Positions 35,401 to 47,022 of a stretch of 64,000 nucleotides of DNA are shown one piece after another. Under the pieces are notes generated by a model. The model did not search any database. It was not told the DNA's origin and worked only from the letters and a program-made list of their open reading frames with translations. Origin of the DNA: Hofstenia miamia (Eukaryota; Xenacoelomorpha; Acoela). The translations under genes and the position numbers were made by a program. Numbering within the stretch: position 1 is the stretch's first letter; every line of letters starts with the position of its first letter. The stretch lies in the NCBI GenBank assembly GCA_004352715.1, contig SCFE01000064.1, forward strand, positions 1,509,465 to 1,573,464, in the 5' to 3' direction.

Positions 35401-36129
35401 CGTTTGCACATTCAGAAATATTTTATTTTTGCAAAATATAGTATCGATATTTAATGAACATTTACTTGTATATAAGATGCTGATAACCCTTTCTGATGCA
35501 TCAGCTTACTAGAGATTTGGCAACAAGAAAACATAGTAAGGCATGAAGTTTCAACCAGTGACTGCATTAAGTCCTCGGAATCTCGTTCGCTGAAAGAGCT
35601 ATTATGGATATCAGCATAATCTAGAGCATGCTGATACATGGCTGCATCGAATAGCACCAAAATCTAAAAATCTTCATAAAAAATGAAAATAAAATATCTA
35701 AGTGTTATGAAAATATATTATAATTTCCCTTCAAATTTGCTTACTCCATGATATTGGGTAGTATTTCTTATTAAAAATATAAAAACCTATATTACGTATG
35801 CTTCCAAATATCGTGCTAATATATTTGCAAAATTTTATGATTCAATAATGCCTATATAAACTAAATAGTAAGAAGAAATGTAGATGAACCTTATTTGTTA
35901 GATGTGGACAGTCTTGACTTTCTACGAGCTGTGAAACGATATTAAACAAGGGCCGAGAGCTGAAGCATTTCAAAGTTAACTTACTTTGTTGATTAACAGT
36001 CCTTTCTATTAGAGAATTTAAAATGGGCTTTAACAAGGATTTAGAAATATAGAGAGAATCAAAACGGTGCATTCTAAAACTGCTATTCTTATTAAATATA
36101 ACATACAAATATACATTAGTTCGTTCCAT
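26437..36129 (-). CDS. CNTD1: CNTD1-like cyclin-fold protein (meiotic crossover factor), five exons
   Basis: CNTD1, the relative of nematode COSA-1, marks designated crossover sites in meiosis. Exons: 36129-35890, 35663-35466, 27434-27189, 26765-26631, 26496-26437; all joints phase 0, GT-AG, giving 292 aa (273 if started at the Met at 36072, which suits the family better; vertebrate proteins are somewhat longer). The cyclin box shows as FNIVSQLVESQ, then SCCQISSKLMHQKGLS, then SELHIAKCLSFKLDFVTHFE and AETLLLVL; the C-terminal half has VLYHWTAIQDELS and a hydrophobic helix NIIFVATSLIIMTLI, then DALSITAQDSSK. These match CNTD1 in order and spacing as I remember the family. Intron 2 is 8 kb and holds LINE debris. 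A generic cyclin is the alternative. Confidence 0.75.
26631..26765 (-). CDS. CNTD1: CNTD1-like gene, exon 4
   Basis: Forty-five codons, acceptor AATTTAG, donor AAG|GTTAAT. Includes a hydrophobic helix that could be misread as a transmembrane segment; in the cyclin fold it would be a buried helix. Confidence 0.65.
27189..27434 (-). CDS. CNTD1: CNTD1-like gene, exon 3
   Basis: Eighty-two codons, acceptor AATTTAG, donor TCA|GTATGT. Ends the first cyclin fold (E..I...L.F.LDFVT..EFAETLL) and starts the second. Confidence 0.75.
27435..28789. other. CNTD1 intron 2, 3' part, no feature seen
   Basis: AT-rich, no recognisable coding or repeat structure before the 3' end of LINE D. Confidence 0.5.
28735..31107 (-). 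pseudogene. LINE D (CR1-like): long EN-RT frame, 5'-truncated
   Basis: 31107-29110 is a 665-codon open frame: the second half of the endonuclease (ILGDFNANYLN, TPTRHSNLIDYF, SFSDHNLCVYV), then the RT with RPISITHPFSKIFE, motif A VAFLDLSKAFNSMD, motif B GVPQGTVLGPILFALYVND and motif C YQYADDTCII. It ends abruptly after KINIKKM. Past the single N at 29088 the real C-terminus resumes (LFSNINRKDSFTF, SKLWNDL) and a CACAAACAAATA-rich 3' end follows, so a stretch of the thumb is missing at the join. Same strand as CNTD1, inside its intron 2. The best-preserved LINE core here after LINE G, but dead for lack of its 5' end. Confidence 0.88.
31760..32350 (+). pseudogene. LINE fragment (linker before RT)
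   Basis: Two plus-strand frames, NKWQYANSIYSKILNTE with MLTSHRERAEYMN, then FNFITEREVLKNIYVINN with KSKGHFSIPN, give the familiar segment between endonuclease and RT. Opposite strand to LINE D; probably a different family. Confidence 0.55.
32630..33790 (-). pseudogene. LINE E: partial RT, decayed
   Basis: Minus strand: a basic linker near 33780-33520, then PYSVLFSRSLRTSNYPKTWK and NGLISPVLKTADSS with RPIVITPISARCLDRV (33340-33130), motif A DYTSAFNSLMHNKTLNYF near 33020-32960, and the YLKADDSTISL remnant of the YADD box at 32822-32790. Frameshifts between pieces. Confidence 0.65.
33824..33858. mobile_element. hAT-type terminus remnant
   Basis: Reverse complement begins CAGGGGCGGATCCAGAGG, a terminal sequence type common to hAT elements. 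No partner end found within the window. Confidence 0.45.
33859..35465. other. CNTD1 intron 2, 5' part; TE-end scraps only
   Basis: AT-rich. Around 34810-34875, CAGGGGTGTGTTTGAGACC and CTAAGGGCGTCGCTAGAGG look like edges of DNA transposons, but no element could be bounded. Confidence 0.4.
35466..35663 (-). CDS. CNTD1: CNTD1-like gene, exon 2 (cyclin box)
   Basis: Sixty-six codons, acceptor TTTTTAG, donor CAA|GTAAAT. Carries FDAAMYQHALDYADIH and the LTMFSCCQISSKL helix, where cyclins have their A(S)KLEE-type segment. Confidence 0.75.
35890..36129 (-). CDS. CNTD1: CNTD1-like gene, exon 1
   Basis: Open from ATG at 36129 (MERTNVYLY) or, more in keeping with the family, from MHRFDSLYISKS at 36072. 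Donor AAG|GTTCAT. A possible acceptor ATAG/CAG near 36080 means an upstream 5' exon is not excluded. Confidence 0.6.
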
Positions 36130-37440
36130 TCCACATTGTGTATTTTTTCAAAAACAAATTATGAATGAAATTAATAGATAATGAAGGAAATGTATAACAA
36201 TTATTAAATTGCTTAATAGCAGCAAAAAACATATTATTTTCTCGGGTATGCGTATGTATCCAAATAGAATTCGTGCATGTATGTGTATTTACGCTTTAAG
36301 CTTAAATTTCCTGTATTTTTGTCGGCTATTATTAATCGTGTACAATACACTGATATGAGCATTAACTTTAGATGTTTACTCGAAACGTTTCATAAAACAA
36401 TTCATAAATATATTCTGATAAATACGATTTCGATAAAACGTCGCTTAAAAACCTTCAAATTAAAAGTCACAAAATTTCATTTGCGAGCCTCGGGCTGATA
36501 GTTTTATATAAATTAAATATTTAAATCGATCTTTAAAATGTAAAATCTTGGACTAACATTATACATGTACAACAAAGCATTTCGAAGTAAAAAATTTGTT
36601 AAAAATGTAAGGCCGTGGTACTCTACCAAACAAGAGATCAAAAAGCAAAAATACTTAGTATATATTCCTAAAAGCTCAGGTGCTAATGAAATGCGTGATT
36701 AGACAAGAACACATAAAAAAAGTATAGGTTTGCAGTCGAAATCTGGATCAAAATAGGATTTAAAATCAGTAAGAATCCAGGTAAATGATTTTGAGTTATA
36801 TGCAATTATTTCTAAACAATAGTTTTTTAAAAGCATTTGTATTAGAAAACCCGAAAACATAAGAACAACACATTTGGTTTTAAATGACAAAGTTTTCAGA
36901 TGTCATAAATAAATGTTCATTAATTTAGAAAATATATATTGAAAAAGATATATTTACAGGGAAGTGACGTGAAAAAGCAAATATTTTCTATCAAAAATAT
37001 TGTTTATATCTAAACAATATGCGCATTGATTTTAGATGAGCTATTTTGTTTTTCTATCCGGATGATTAATTTCTAGGCAGTTCCAGACCAAAGTAAAGAA
37101 ATTTCAAGGTAGTAACTATATGTGACTCGTACTATCTATACTGATAACGTATACTTCACGAGAACAGCGGGACAATATTTTGTTGCTAAAGTACCTCCAA
37201 AATATGGAATAAATTGACAAACACTTCTTCCCGATGTATATCGTACAAATAGGATTCAAAACATGATAGTCCTTATATGTTGCCTTGAACACTCACCCAG
37301 CATTTATATTTAATATTGTAATCGTTACCTATAATACGGTGTGCATGATTACACACTGTTTAAAGTTTGCTATTTAATTGCACTCGTAAAGATATGGTCT
37401 AGACTGCGAGCAAGTAGAAAGATTGAATTGTACACACGAA
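36130..37440. other. upstream flank of CNTD1, no feature seen
   Basis: AT-rich; should hold the CNTD1 promoter. A plus-strand frame at 36277-36498 shows no family features. Confidence 0.45.
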
Positions 37441-37456
37441 CTAATAAGTGTTAGTC

Positions 37457-37822
37457 TTAAAATTCCCTGAGAGTTAGAGGCAATATAGGCGTTGAGATTC
37501 TTTCTGTGTGGTCTCTCTTGTGTTCATTCCAACAAAGGTCGTGAGTAATGGTGGGTTCTAAACACTTCATACTAGCTACAATATCCAAAATATCTGGGAA
37601 ATTCCAATCATAGTGAACAATACTTTCCTGATTGCATTTAGTCAAATTAAACACAAACTGGGTTTGATTAAAAAATGTATCAGTATTGCGAATGGCGACG
37701 TGTATATGTACCCAATAAAAATACCTCCAACTACAAGAAGGCATGCATTTTGACAAAACAATAAATTCGAAACAAACAATCGAATCCATAAAGTGCCGAT
37801 GATATACAAATTGAAACCGTAA
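37457..37822 (-). CDS. unassigned minus-strand frame, about 120 codons
   Basis: Open minus-strand frame ending LPLTLREF and stop, with FNLTKCNQESIVHYDWNF and KCLEPTITHDLCWNEHKR. A second frame over its upstream part is strongly hydrophobic (LWIRLFVSNLLFCQNACLLV), and GTATTT near 37721 with CCCAG near 37660 would allow a short intron joining the two. It could be the last exon(s) of a membrane protein gene. No family recognised. Confidence 0.25.
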   Translation of the reverse strand, partial: LRFQFVYHRHFMDSIVCFEFIVLSKCMPSCSWRYFYWVHIHVAIRNTDTFFNQTQFVFNLTKCNQESIVHYDWNFPDILDIVASMKCLEPTITHDLCWNEHKRDHTERISTPILPLTLREF

Positions 37823-37849
37823 CCGCTGTCATTATTATATACAACCAAA

Positions 37850-39222
37850 GTAAAACGGAATTTGAGAACTAAGATTTTTAGAAAATTAATTCAACTTACA
37901 TCAGATTTGAAATAAACTACAAGGAAATTTAACCATTTTGTTAAATGAAAACACATTACACTTCGTCAATGTGAAAGAACATATCTGCTCTTATCTCTGA
38001 CAAAAACTACGAATTAATCACTAAACATTTTTGAATATTTTTAAGCTGAACTGGAACCTCAGGTTTCTTAGCAAAATCAACAAACAATCTTAAATTTTCA
38101 AAATCGTCCATCTCTATCCTAAAACATTGATGGCCCCCTATTTAATAACCTCGTGATTTATACCAAACCAGGGAAATCTTCGCTTCACGTGATACACAAG
38201 AGCAATGAACAGAATCACATAAAATAGAAGAAATCAAATTTTTAAACACAAACAAGATCGTCAAAAGTTATAACGACTTTCATAGAATCCACGAATATGC
38301 AAAATTATATAAGACAACAAATAAATACTTACAAAGTGTTGATGAACTATTTTGTTGAGACTCATCCAGGACTAATTTTAATGCCTTAATACGAATAAAA
38401 ATGATAATGAATTTAAAGTGCATATGGATGAGGGATGATTAGCTTACGATTCGAATAGATGAATTTATTACAATAAAGATGACTAATTCGAATTTATTTC
38501 AATTGTAAAACGTTTTCAAGAAAAATTACGCATCTTAGATCAGCTTCGAGATCATTACTTAACATTATCCAGTGTTAATGATATGTATACATATGATGAC
38601 TTAATTACACTTAATTCAATTGATGAACTTTGGCAGTAGTCTGCTTAATTAAATACAATGTAGATGCTTCAATCTTTCATCGAAATTGTTTACGAAAAGA
38701 ACACATTCCTTGTTTAATTTAAATGTACCTTGTGCAAAATTAAACACTATTGTAAATTAGATAGCGTCAGTATGCACAACTGCATACAAAATATAGTGAA
38801 ATGCCTATTAGGTACTAATATTTGTTTTTCCTGCATCCACAGTACTGTTGTGTGATTTCAAGATTATGACAATTTTTCGATGCACGATGTCTCTTTAAGT
38901 TGCATTTACTATAAATAATGGCATCATCAGTATTAAAAAACTTTTCTGTGTTAAGTTGATATAAACATATTTTCTAATTGCCATGCGTATGTTCTCAGCT
39001 TTTCAATACAGGTTCAATGAGGTTACATGTAAAACTACAACTTGAAAAAAACAAATGTCAGTACATACATATTTTGCCTAGGCTTGATGCGGCTTCAATT
39101 GCTTTTATTAGTGTATTTTTTGTTCAATATGTACATATATTTACACAATTTTTTCTAAACTCAGACTAATACACAACAATAAAAATTTACTAAGTTACAA
39201 TTTTTCGGAGTATCTTGAGGTA
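37850..39222. other. no gene seen
   Basis: AT-rich, no recognisable structure on either strand. Confidence 0.4.
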
Positions 39223-39226
39223 TTAG

Positions 39227-39400
39227 TGTAACATCAGTTGGTAGTTGTTATTTATCGACCAGATCACGCGCTTTTCATGTTGACTAGTGTTTGTACATAT
39301 TGTAAATACGCATTGTATATAAGACACCCAAGCATCTGTAAATAGAGAAATAGTTTAACCGTGTTCTCTTGTTCGCTAGCATCACCCCAGTGATTCTACA
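39227..39400 (+). mobile_element. solo LTR, 174 bp
   Basis: Begins TGTAACATCAG and ends GATTCTACA (TG...CA), flanked on both sides by TTAG (39223-39226 and 39401-39404), a 4-bp target duplication. A TATA box (TATATAAG, 39315-39322) is followed by a leader-like TTGTTCGCTAGCATCACC segment. No internal retroelement sequence lies beside it, so it is a recombination remnant of a Ty3/gypsy- or BEL-type element; which one is not decided. Confidence 0.75.
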
Positions 39401-39404
39401 TTAG

Positions 39405-42400
39405 CAATTTCAGAAATACATCCTCTTCAGAACGAATTATTTTTCGATTGTGGCCATTAGAAATTAATGAATTTTTCCAATAGCTGGTATTCTTTTTAAC
39501 GCTGCAAGTACATGCGCTTCCTTGTATAATGTACGTGATGTTTTATTATTGCTGGGTTCAGAAAATAACCGACATACCAAAGTGACCAAAGTCAAAGCAT
39601 AATTTAGTTTTGAAATAATTTAACAAATATTGTTAATGCGAACTCTGCTCGCGATTACTAAGACAACATTGCACAAATAATCTATACTAAAGCCTTTTCT
39701 GTCTAATTTTGGTCACTTCAACATCAATTAACTCAATTCAAATGAATAATATATAAATTTTGAAGCATTAATTTCATTAACTCATTTTCTGATAATATCA
39801 TGCCATACAATAAGCCACACATGCAAGACGAAGCAAAGTTAATTGCTTTTGTGCTAAAAACAAACAGTGAGGTGTTTGAGGTAGGAAGTAACACACCTCT
39901 CGATTATTTCTAACATATAAAGGATAAATATTGAAAGACAGAAGCCAGAATTATCTACATGAACGCACTTTGACTTATATAATTATAATTGAGACAACTT
40001 TGATTATTACTACTAAAAATTGATTTAAACAATAGAGAGAACAATCTTTCGATACCTTACATTATACAATACAAAGAATTAAGAAAATGAGGATTTGATC
40101 ATTATAGTAGATTATTAATAAACACTTTGGCAACTGGTTGAATTTCAACTTATCTATGTAAATAACCAATTTTCAAATTATATAGAGAACGATAGAGATT
40201 CAACAGGAAAATGCTCTAGAACTCAGTCGTAAAATGCACGTAAACAATATAAATGAGTGCCCCATAGTAATTTGTCAGCATATACATTTAGAAATATAGA
40301 CAAGGCTTACTTAAAGCAACAAAATATTACAATAAAGTAACGATATCCTAGTATATTGCAACATATAGCCGACAGTCGATTTTAAAAACTCCATTCAATC
40401 TTCATTAAAAAGTGAAAGAAAGTTTACATTTACAACAAGAAACTTAAGAGAGCTAGAACTTGCAAAAGCGATTACATCAAGCAAAGCAACAGCGATAAAT
40501 ACGTTGACCCTTAAACAGATGAAATACATAAATTTAAAAAGTTCGTAAATACGAATATTAAAAAAAATAGCAGCAGGGTTCCACCATTTAAGGGAATTAT
40601 GTTCAATAGTCCACGAAAGAAGAGACCATAAATGCATTTATTGCAAATACATTATTATGTCTTCATATTATTTAATGGTATTATATCAGCAATGTTAATT
40701 TCATTATCCTCATACTGTAATGTATGTCTACAGTATGTTTTTTACAGAATGTTTTAAGTTTTAAACTCTGTTCGGTAATGATTATATCTATAGTGGACAT
40801 GAATATGCACTTAAGTGAAAAAAGCATTATTTTTTTAAAATTTTCAATACTATAATAGATTTTGAAAACCGAATTTAGTTTTATACAGGAAAATATTTTA
40901 CTAATTTGGGACTTTATAGTACGTAATCAACTGCTATTAAAAATGCAGTTACTGTTGGCCTTGCTTCAACATTTGCAGGCCCACCAAAAGGTTTTCTACT
41001 GTTAACTGATTTCTTATACAAGATGCAAACCGATCACCAGCAGGAATTCCGTTGAAAATATAAGCAGGTAAATCATTCTGGGTCTGGGTCAGTAAATTTA
41101 ATAAGAAAACGGTTTTCAAACAAAAACGGTTTTATTTAAACAAATTACAGTTTCACCACCGCAATGTCCTGATCTCTTTTGACTAAATATATTTTAAAAG
41201 ACCCAGTTACGTGCGTTTTCTGGGGACCTGTGACCCGGTTGTATTTCTGCAACACTACTTTCTAAATCTGTGTTAGTAGTGTAGTGCACATTATTTTTTT
41301 TAAAAAAGTTGTGTAGGCTTCCGATGCCACAGGTGATAAAGAAAAGTATTTGCGAGTATTTTTGAGTGAACAACGTTGCCCAAATAACAGTTAACTCTGC
41401 TTACTGTTGCATAACGAGTGAGCGTTATTGCCCTTGATTACTCTTGATTATTAGCATTACATTAATAATTTTTTTTCAGAACAGTGGCATTATTTTCCTC
41501 TAAATTCCTTATTGTTTAGATTATGGATGTAATCGATTAAGTGCCTGTGGTCAAAAGTTAGGTCTACCGGTGAAATAATCGACTACCTTTCACTTATGGA
41601 TTTAGATTAGTGGTAGGTATAAGCCATAAGAAACTATTCGTTTCATTTTCATTTTGGCATATTTATTGCTTGGATCAAAATCGCAAGAGCTGAAAAGAAT
41701 TTTGATAATTGGCTAGCCACAATTCGCACTTCAGTTTGCATTGTCTTTTCTTTCTTGCACATTCACCTGAATGCTCTTTCGAAAGTAACAAGTTTTGCAC
41801 CCAAGTTAGATTCATGCCCGAATGACCACGAACTCTCGGTTTTTACCTAAATAGAACAGGTCAGAGCGTTAATAGTTATATCTGATTACAATGTCCAAAA
41901 TGAATATTTTCAAGAAGGCTTCTATATGATTCTAGCCCAAAATAATACAGAAAGAACAAATATGACATTTTTTGTCCCCACATGTAAAATACCGAAAAAT
42001 TCAGGGTTTGTAAAATTAAACTCTTATTTTAAAGATGATTTTCAAATTACTTGCACACATTTCATTACAACACACGACTAAAAACCTGTAAAACGATGGC
42101 AAAGGTATTTTTTAATTCATTTTAGAATCCTTAAATCCAATGTGTAAGCTAAAATATTCGCCTGTTAGTTTCAGCTTGTACCTCAATAGGGAAATGTAGA
42201 ATAACTTCAAAGGGAAACCAGTGCTATACATGCTAGCAGATTATTGGTTATGCATGTGGTCGGTTAGGGCATATTTGAAGGCTTTTCCCAATAGTCCACA
42301 TAAATAAGATTGGGGAAACGATCAATGAGATTTGTTAGCGCCCTACACTCCGATCTCCCAGAGTAGCAATAACTTCATCAGTTATTAAAATAACGTTACA

Positions 42401-45147
42401 AGTTCGACGCAGGAAATGAATTAAAATTAAAGCAGCTATTGATAACTGGGGTGAAAAAAGTTGCATCATTCAAGTCTATAGTCAAACAACATAGTTTGAT
42501 TGTGAATAAACATTCCATAATTTTTCGATTGATGGAGAGTAGTGCATTTATCTCTTGAGCTATAACAGTGCTTCCTACTCAATCACTCAATGTCATCAAA
42601 CAGGCTTTTTAAAAATAATCAGTGTTTGGATAAGAAATAATACTTGATTAGGATTTTCTAAGGAAAATTTCAGGTTTATTTATGTGGGTAAAAAGGTGTA
42701 TCTTTACCTATTTTTAAATCACATCCATGCAAAGGAGCATTGAGAATACTTAATTTACAACAAACCGATAACTTCAGAAATACTGGCTGATGAAAGAGGT
42801 TAAATTAACTGTTGATCATGCATTAAAGAAATTGATAATCAATTGGAAGGGGTTGAATGATAAAAGTCCAGGTACGCTTCGGAATTCAATTCCTGAATAG
42901 CTTAAGCATGACTACGTTACATTATTACATGTATGAAGCAGAAATTCAAAAAAGTTGAATATTAATTATCTCAAAACCCATATAATAAAAATTTTCATGG
43001 AAAAACTGAATACGTTTGCCATTAATGAATGTCATCCAAAAACACATGACATCTATTTTAATAAGACCTGCAGTAGAAAATCATGCTCTAAAAAGAAAAA
43101 TATCAGGCGAACCTGAATGGGTATTTGGAAAAAAAGTATTAATTGACAAACGTATTTAAACATTTATTGGAATGAAGAGCATCTAAAATACCATGTCATC
43201 TATAATTTTACGTGATAAACCGCATAGGATTTGGTCGGGTAAATTTATTATCCTATAGTTTACCAATAATAGTGCAGAAAATGGAATAATGTAGTTCCGC
43301 AGTATGTAGTTAAGCAATACATTGAGTTGCTCAATTGAAATGCTCAATGTGCATATCATAGTAAGCGGAATATGAAATGTTAATGTACTTATGGGAGCAA
43401 TAGTTTCAGCTAAAGAATCAAGAATTGAAACATGTATTCATGATTAAAAAATTTTTAATATAAATATGTTGGAGATCAAGACAGAAATAAGAAATAAAAT
43501 TTGCGTTCATATGATGGAAAAGAATTTCTAAGTTTGGCATTAAAATTATATTCGCTGTTCGTGTTAATGTCATGAATGGCGGAGTTAGGCACATCCAGAA
43601 TCAAGGAAAAACTGAAACAATTCAGAAAACATTATTGAATTTAATAATAAAACCCTCTTAAGATACAGATGTTTGCTCAAAAAGCTTTATATATTGATGA
43701 TGCACCATTGACGAGGAATATACCGTCCAATAGGCTTTAGTTCAATGTGGTAATGTGTGGTTTGGCATTGATGCAACAGCGGTGAAATTTCAGAAAAACA
43801 GGTTAAGAGTTTGGCTACGTAAAAGCTGAAAGACATTCAGAATAAATGAAAGATTACCTGAATTTGATAGAAATGACCAAAATTTTGCAATCAATCACTT
43901 TAAATTTGCAGACTGTTTTTCACAAATCGGAAGAACACCTTGGAATAAAGTTTAGAATTTTTTTTAACCCATAGAACATCTGTATAGAAACTCCGAACAC
44001 AACGAAAAGTTAGACAATATAGACAATAAATGCAAAAAAATCAAGAATGTCAAAATTTCAAAATCAAGTAAAAGTAGTAAATGTGACATACTTTGTTAAA
44101 ACTCTATGAATGCAGAGAATGGCTATATATCACTAGCACTATAAATGTTGTAAAAGATCAAGAATTTGATGTAGTTTCTTGCTTACAATTTGTAGCCAGA
44201 ACACAGAAGAAATAACATAAGTGACAGTATTAGATGTTTTAGTAGAATAAGTGGACCACCAAATAGTTTCGGAGAATTTAATTCAAAATATAATCATTGA
44301 AATATAATTTGGCTTTAGGATCGAAAGGTTCATAAGGAAAAATAGCAAAATACATATTTTTAACGAGTATTAATTGGATGGAAATTGTAGTTTAATTTGC
44401 CGCTAGAGTTTTCTTTTATTAATGATGATTTAAACAAATTACTTTAATGCATTAATTCACAAACATTCTTATCATACTTTTGTATAAGAATACATTTGAT
44501 AAAACCGCCTATGGAAGCTTACAAATGTATCCGCAATAATTTTCCAAAATATAATTAGAGTTCTACAAGCTCATTGTACGGTAGTATAATTTTTTTGAAA
44601 GAAAATCATTGTTCATTCATTATTGTAAAATATTAATTGCAACTGCAATATCGCAAAAGTTCAGTAAAAACGTTTGGAAATTACATTATAAAGTTGTCGC
44701 TTTAAACTTTCGGCGTTCATAAACAACTAGGTAAATAGTTGGCTTTTCAAAATGGTCAGTTAACGATTAACATATTCCTGACCAGTTAAAATTTTTTAAT
44801 ATCGTTTCCGGTGAGTGAGTTAACCGATTGAATTTCAGCCTAGCCAATCACATGCAAAATAATTCGACTAAATGTAGCTATATTCACCCTAAATAGTCAT
44901 TAAAATTAAACCGTAAGTTGTAAATGGAAAGATGCAAAGTTAAAAGCCAAAACAGACTTAATTCAATATATATAGACGTTTCTTCCGAAAATCGATAAAG
45001 TGGATGCATTTAAAACGAGTGATCGAAAATATTAACAGCAGCTGCTAGGTGAAGAATTATGTAAAAGGCGGCCGAAGGAGTTCAGTATTTGATGCAAGGA
45101 TATATATTTCAAAATATCCCAAAGTTTTTTTTTACCTAAAGTATATA
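39405..45147. other. long region without a supported gene
   Basis: AT-rich throughout. A minus-strand frame at 40395-40637 (81 codons, KWWNPAAIFFNIRIYELF, then hydrophobic) is the longest. Around 42830-44300 broken plus-strand frames (SPGTLRNSIPE; WFGIDATAVKFQ) suggest an ancient transposon, too decayed to name. Confidence 0.35.
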
Positions 45148-45155
45148 TATATATA

Positions 45156-46646
45156 CAGGGGTGTACAAAATAAATATATTGGTGAAATATATTGCAATAA
45201 ATATATTTAAATCATTGTTTTTCGCAGTTAAACAATAAAATATTTCATTTTTCCGAACACATTTATTTTCCCTTGAGCGTCTGACACAAATGAAATACCG
45301 CATCTGACATCGTATCGTAATGCGTCATTAAAACATACAGCATGAATGAGTTTAATATACGCGTCACGTTATAGGCGTTATATCGATACGTTTGTATCAA
45401 ATCCATGTACCGTTGCGCAGCTTGCAGCACGCTGCAAATAACCTTCACTTGATTGGTTGAAATCGTGAATCTTTGCCCATCCATTTCCGCTTGCTTTCAG
45501 TGGCAAAATGGTTTCAAAGAAAGATATCGCGCTACATTATTTTACACCTATGTCAGAGCCCAAATGGAGTTATCAATGTGGCATTGAACGTTCGCAACGG
45601 AAGAACAGTGGTTACGTAAATGATTAAGCGCTATTTCGAACTACAGCAATTTCTCTCGTCCCAATGGAGGCCAATCTTTCTGGATTGATACCATCGTCCC
45701 TTGAGAACATGTCTCAGAGAGCTTCTAGCTGACCACGAGAAGTTCGAATCTGTTACCAAAAAACTTCAATTATCTCATGTTGACCTCCTCAAAATTCAAA
45801 AAAAGATAATAAGAATAATTAATTTTAAACATTCGAAAGATTCGACAAACAGTTGTTTTTGGATAGTGATATACTCAATATATATGAATTATACATATTT
45901 GAACTACTAAAGCACATAATAAAAATACAAAGAAAAGATTACCCGATGGAATTATAACTATTTCAATAAAATTAATCACACATATAATACTAGGGCTAAA
46001 TTAAAAAACCAAACTTCAATAAAATAATCTGGGGATTTTTAGCATTGTAAAGTGTATTTGTTTTTATTTTTTGTAAGTGTTTAGATAAATATACATCATT
46101 CATTCGATGTATGTTCGATAAGTTAATGCACGACGTTGCTGGTCTCTACCATTATCTTGGTACTGGCAGTAATAGTCTTACTCATTATCCCGACTTGAGA
46201 TGGAAGTTGTGAAACTTATTAAGGGAAAATCCCTCACAGAAACAATCAAAATACGTGTCCAAGGTTCAAGAGCAGAGCATTGTGGAAGTTCCAGAAGACT
46301 GGTGGTACGCAGATTCGGCAATATCCGCTAAGAAAGTCAAAAAGTCGAAAAGCCTCGAATAGATTCCTAGTACTTCCGACATAGCCGAGCTTTTATTCAG
46401 TCAAGCTGGCCTTATTCTGTGATAGCAGAAAAAAAACTTCTACCATGAATGCCGAATCTCTATTTTTGTGTATAAATATACGTTTCTGGGATTTGAAATT
46501 GATCAATTCACTTTTCAAGTAGTGAAATATATTTTTCTCTGAGCACAATATATGCAATATATTTAAATTGTTTAATTCAGAAATTTCACAATAAAATATA
46601 TTTATTTCCATTAACAATTTATTTAAATGTATTTTTTACACACCTG
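45156..46646 (+). mobile_element. hAT element, internally deleted, 1491 bp
   Basis: Ends CAGGGGTGTACAAAATA and, in reverse complement, CAGGTGTGTAAAAAATA, flanked by TATATATA on both sides (8 bp, though inside a TA tract). Plus strand: a BED-type zinc-finger start MVSKKDIALHYFTPMSEPKW (45508-45567), then directly RYFELQQFLSSQ (45629 on) and CLRELLADHEKFESVTKKLQ (45708-45767), then the hAT dimerisation end IPSTSDIAELLFSQAGLIL (46363-46419). The central RNase-H core is absent, so this is a deletion derivative with stops as well. Confidence 0.8.
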
Positions 46647-46695
46647 TATATATATATATTGAACCATAACTATAACTAATTTAGTTTGCTACTAT

Positions 46696-47022
46696 CAGCG
46701 TTCTCGAGTACTCGGACTATTAAGAACTCGAATAAGCTCGCAAAACTCGATCGGAAAAACTCGAATGAGAAGTCATCAAAACACGAACTCGATCGAAAAT
46801 CAACTCGAATTACCGTAAAAATTAAATTAATTTGAATTTCAATTTTTTACCAATCACAATTAACTATTTCTTAGCTTATAATTATTGTAAAATAATTACC
46901 CTAAACAACCCGGACCTAGAAAAAACTCGATCAAATTCGGAATTTTCTTTAAAAAATACTTCAATTCGAAACGTAAAAATTCGAACTCGGTCCGAGTAAT
47001 TATTACTCGACTAGAAACCCTT
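46696..47022. mobile_element. putative MITE with CTCGA arrays
   Basis: Both edges are dense in ACTCGA/CTCGAGTAC/CTCGGAC motifs (left 46696-46800, right 46920-47015) around an AT-rich core. Edges CAGCGTTCTCGAGTA and, reversed, AGGGTTTCTAGTCGAGTA are imperfect inverted repeats. No target duplication seen. Layout as in the hAT-type MITEs above, with a different motif. Confidence 0.5.

Noticed and set aside
45263-45484. 73-codon minus-strand frame at the left part of the hAT element
   Set aside because: Opposite strand to the recognisable transposase pieces, no family motif; treated as chance within the element.
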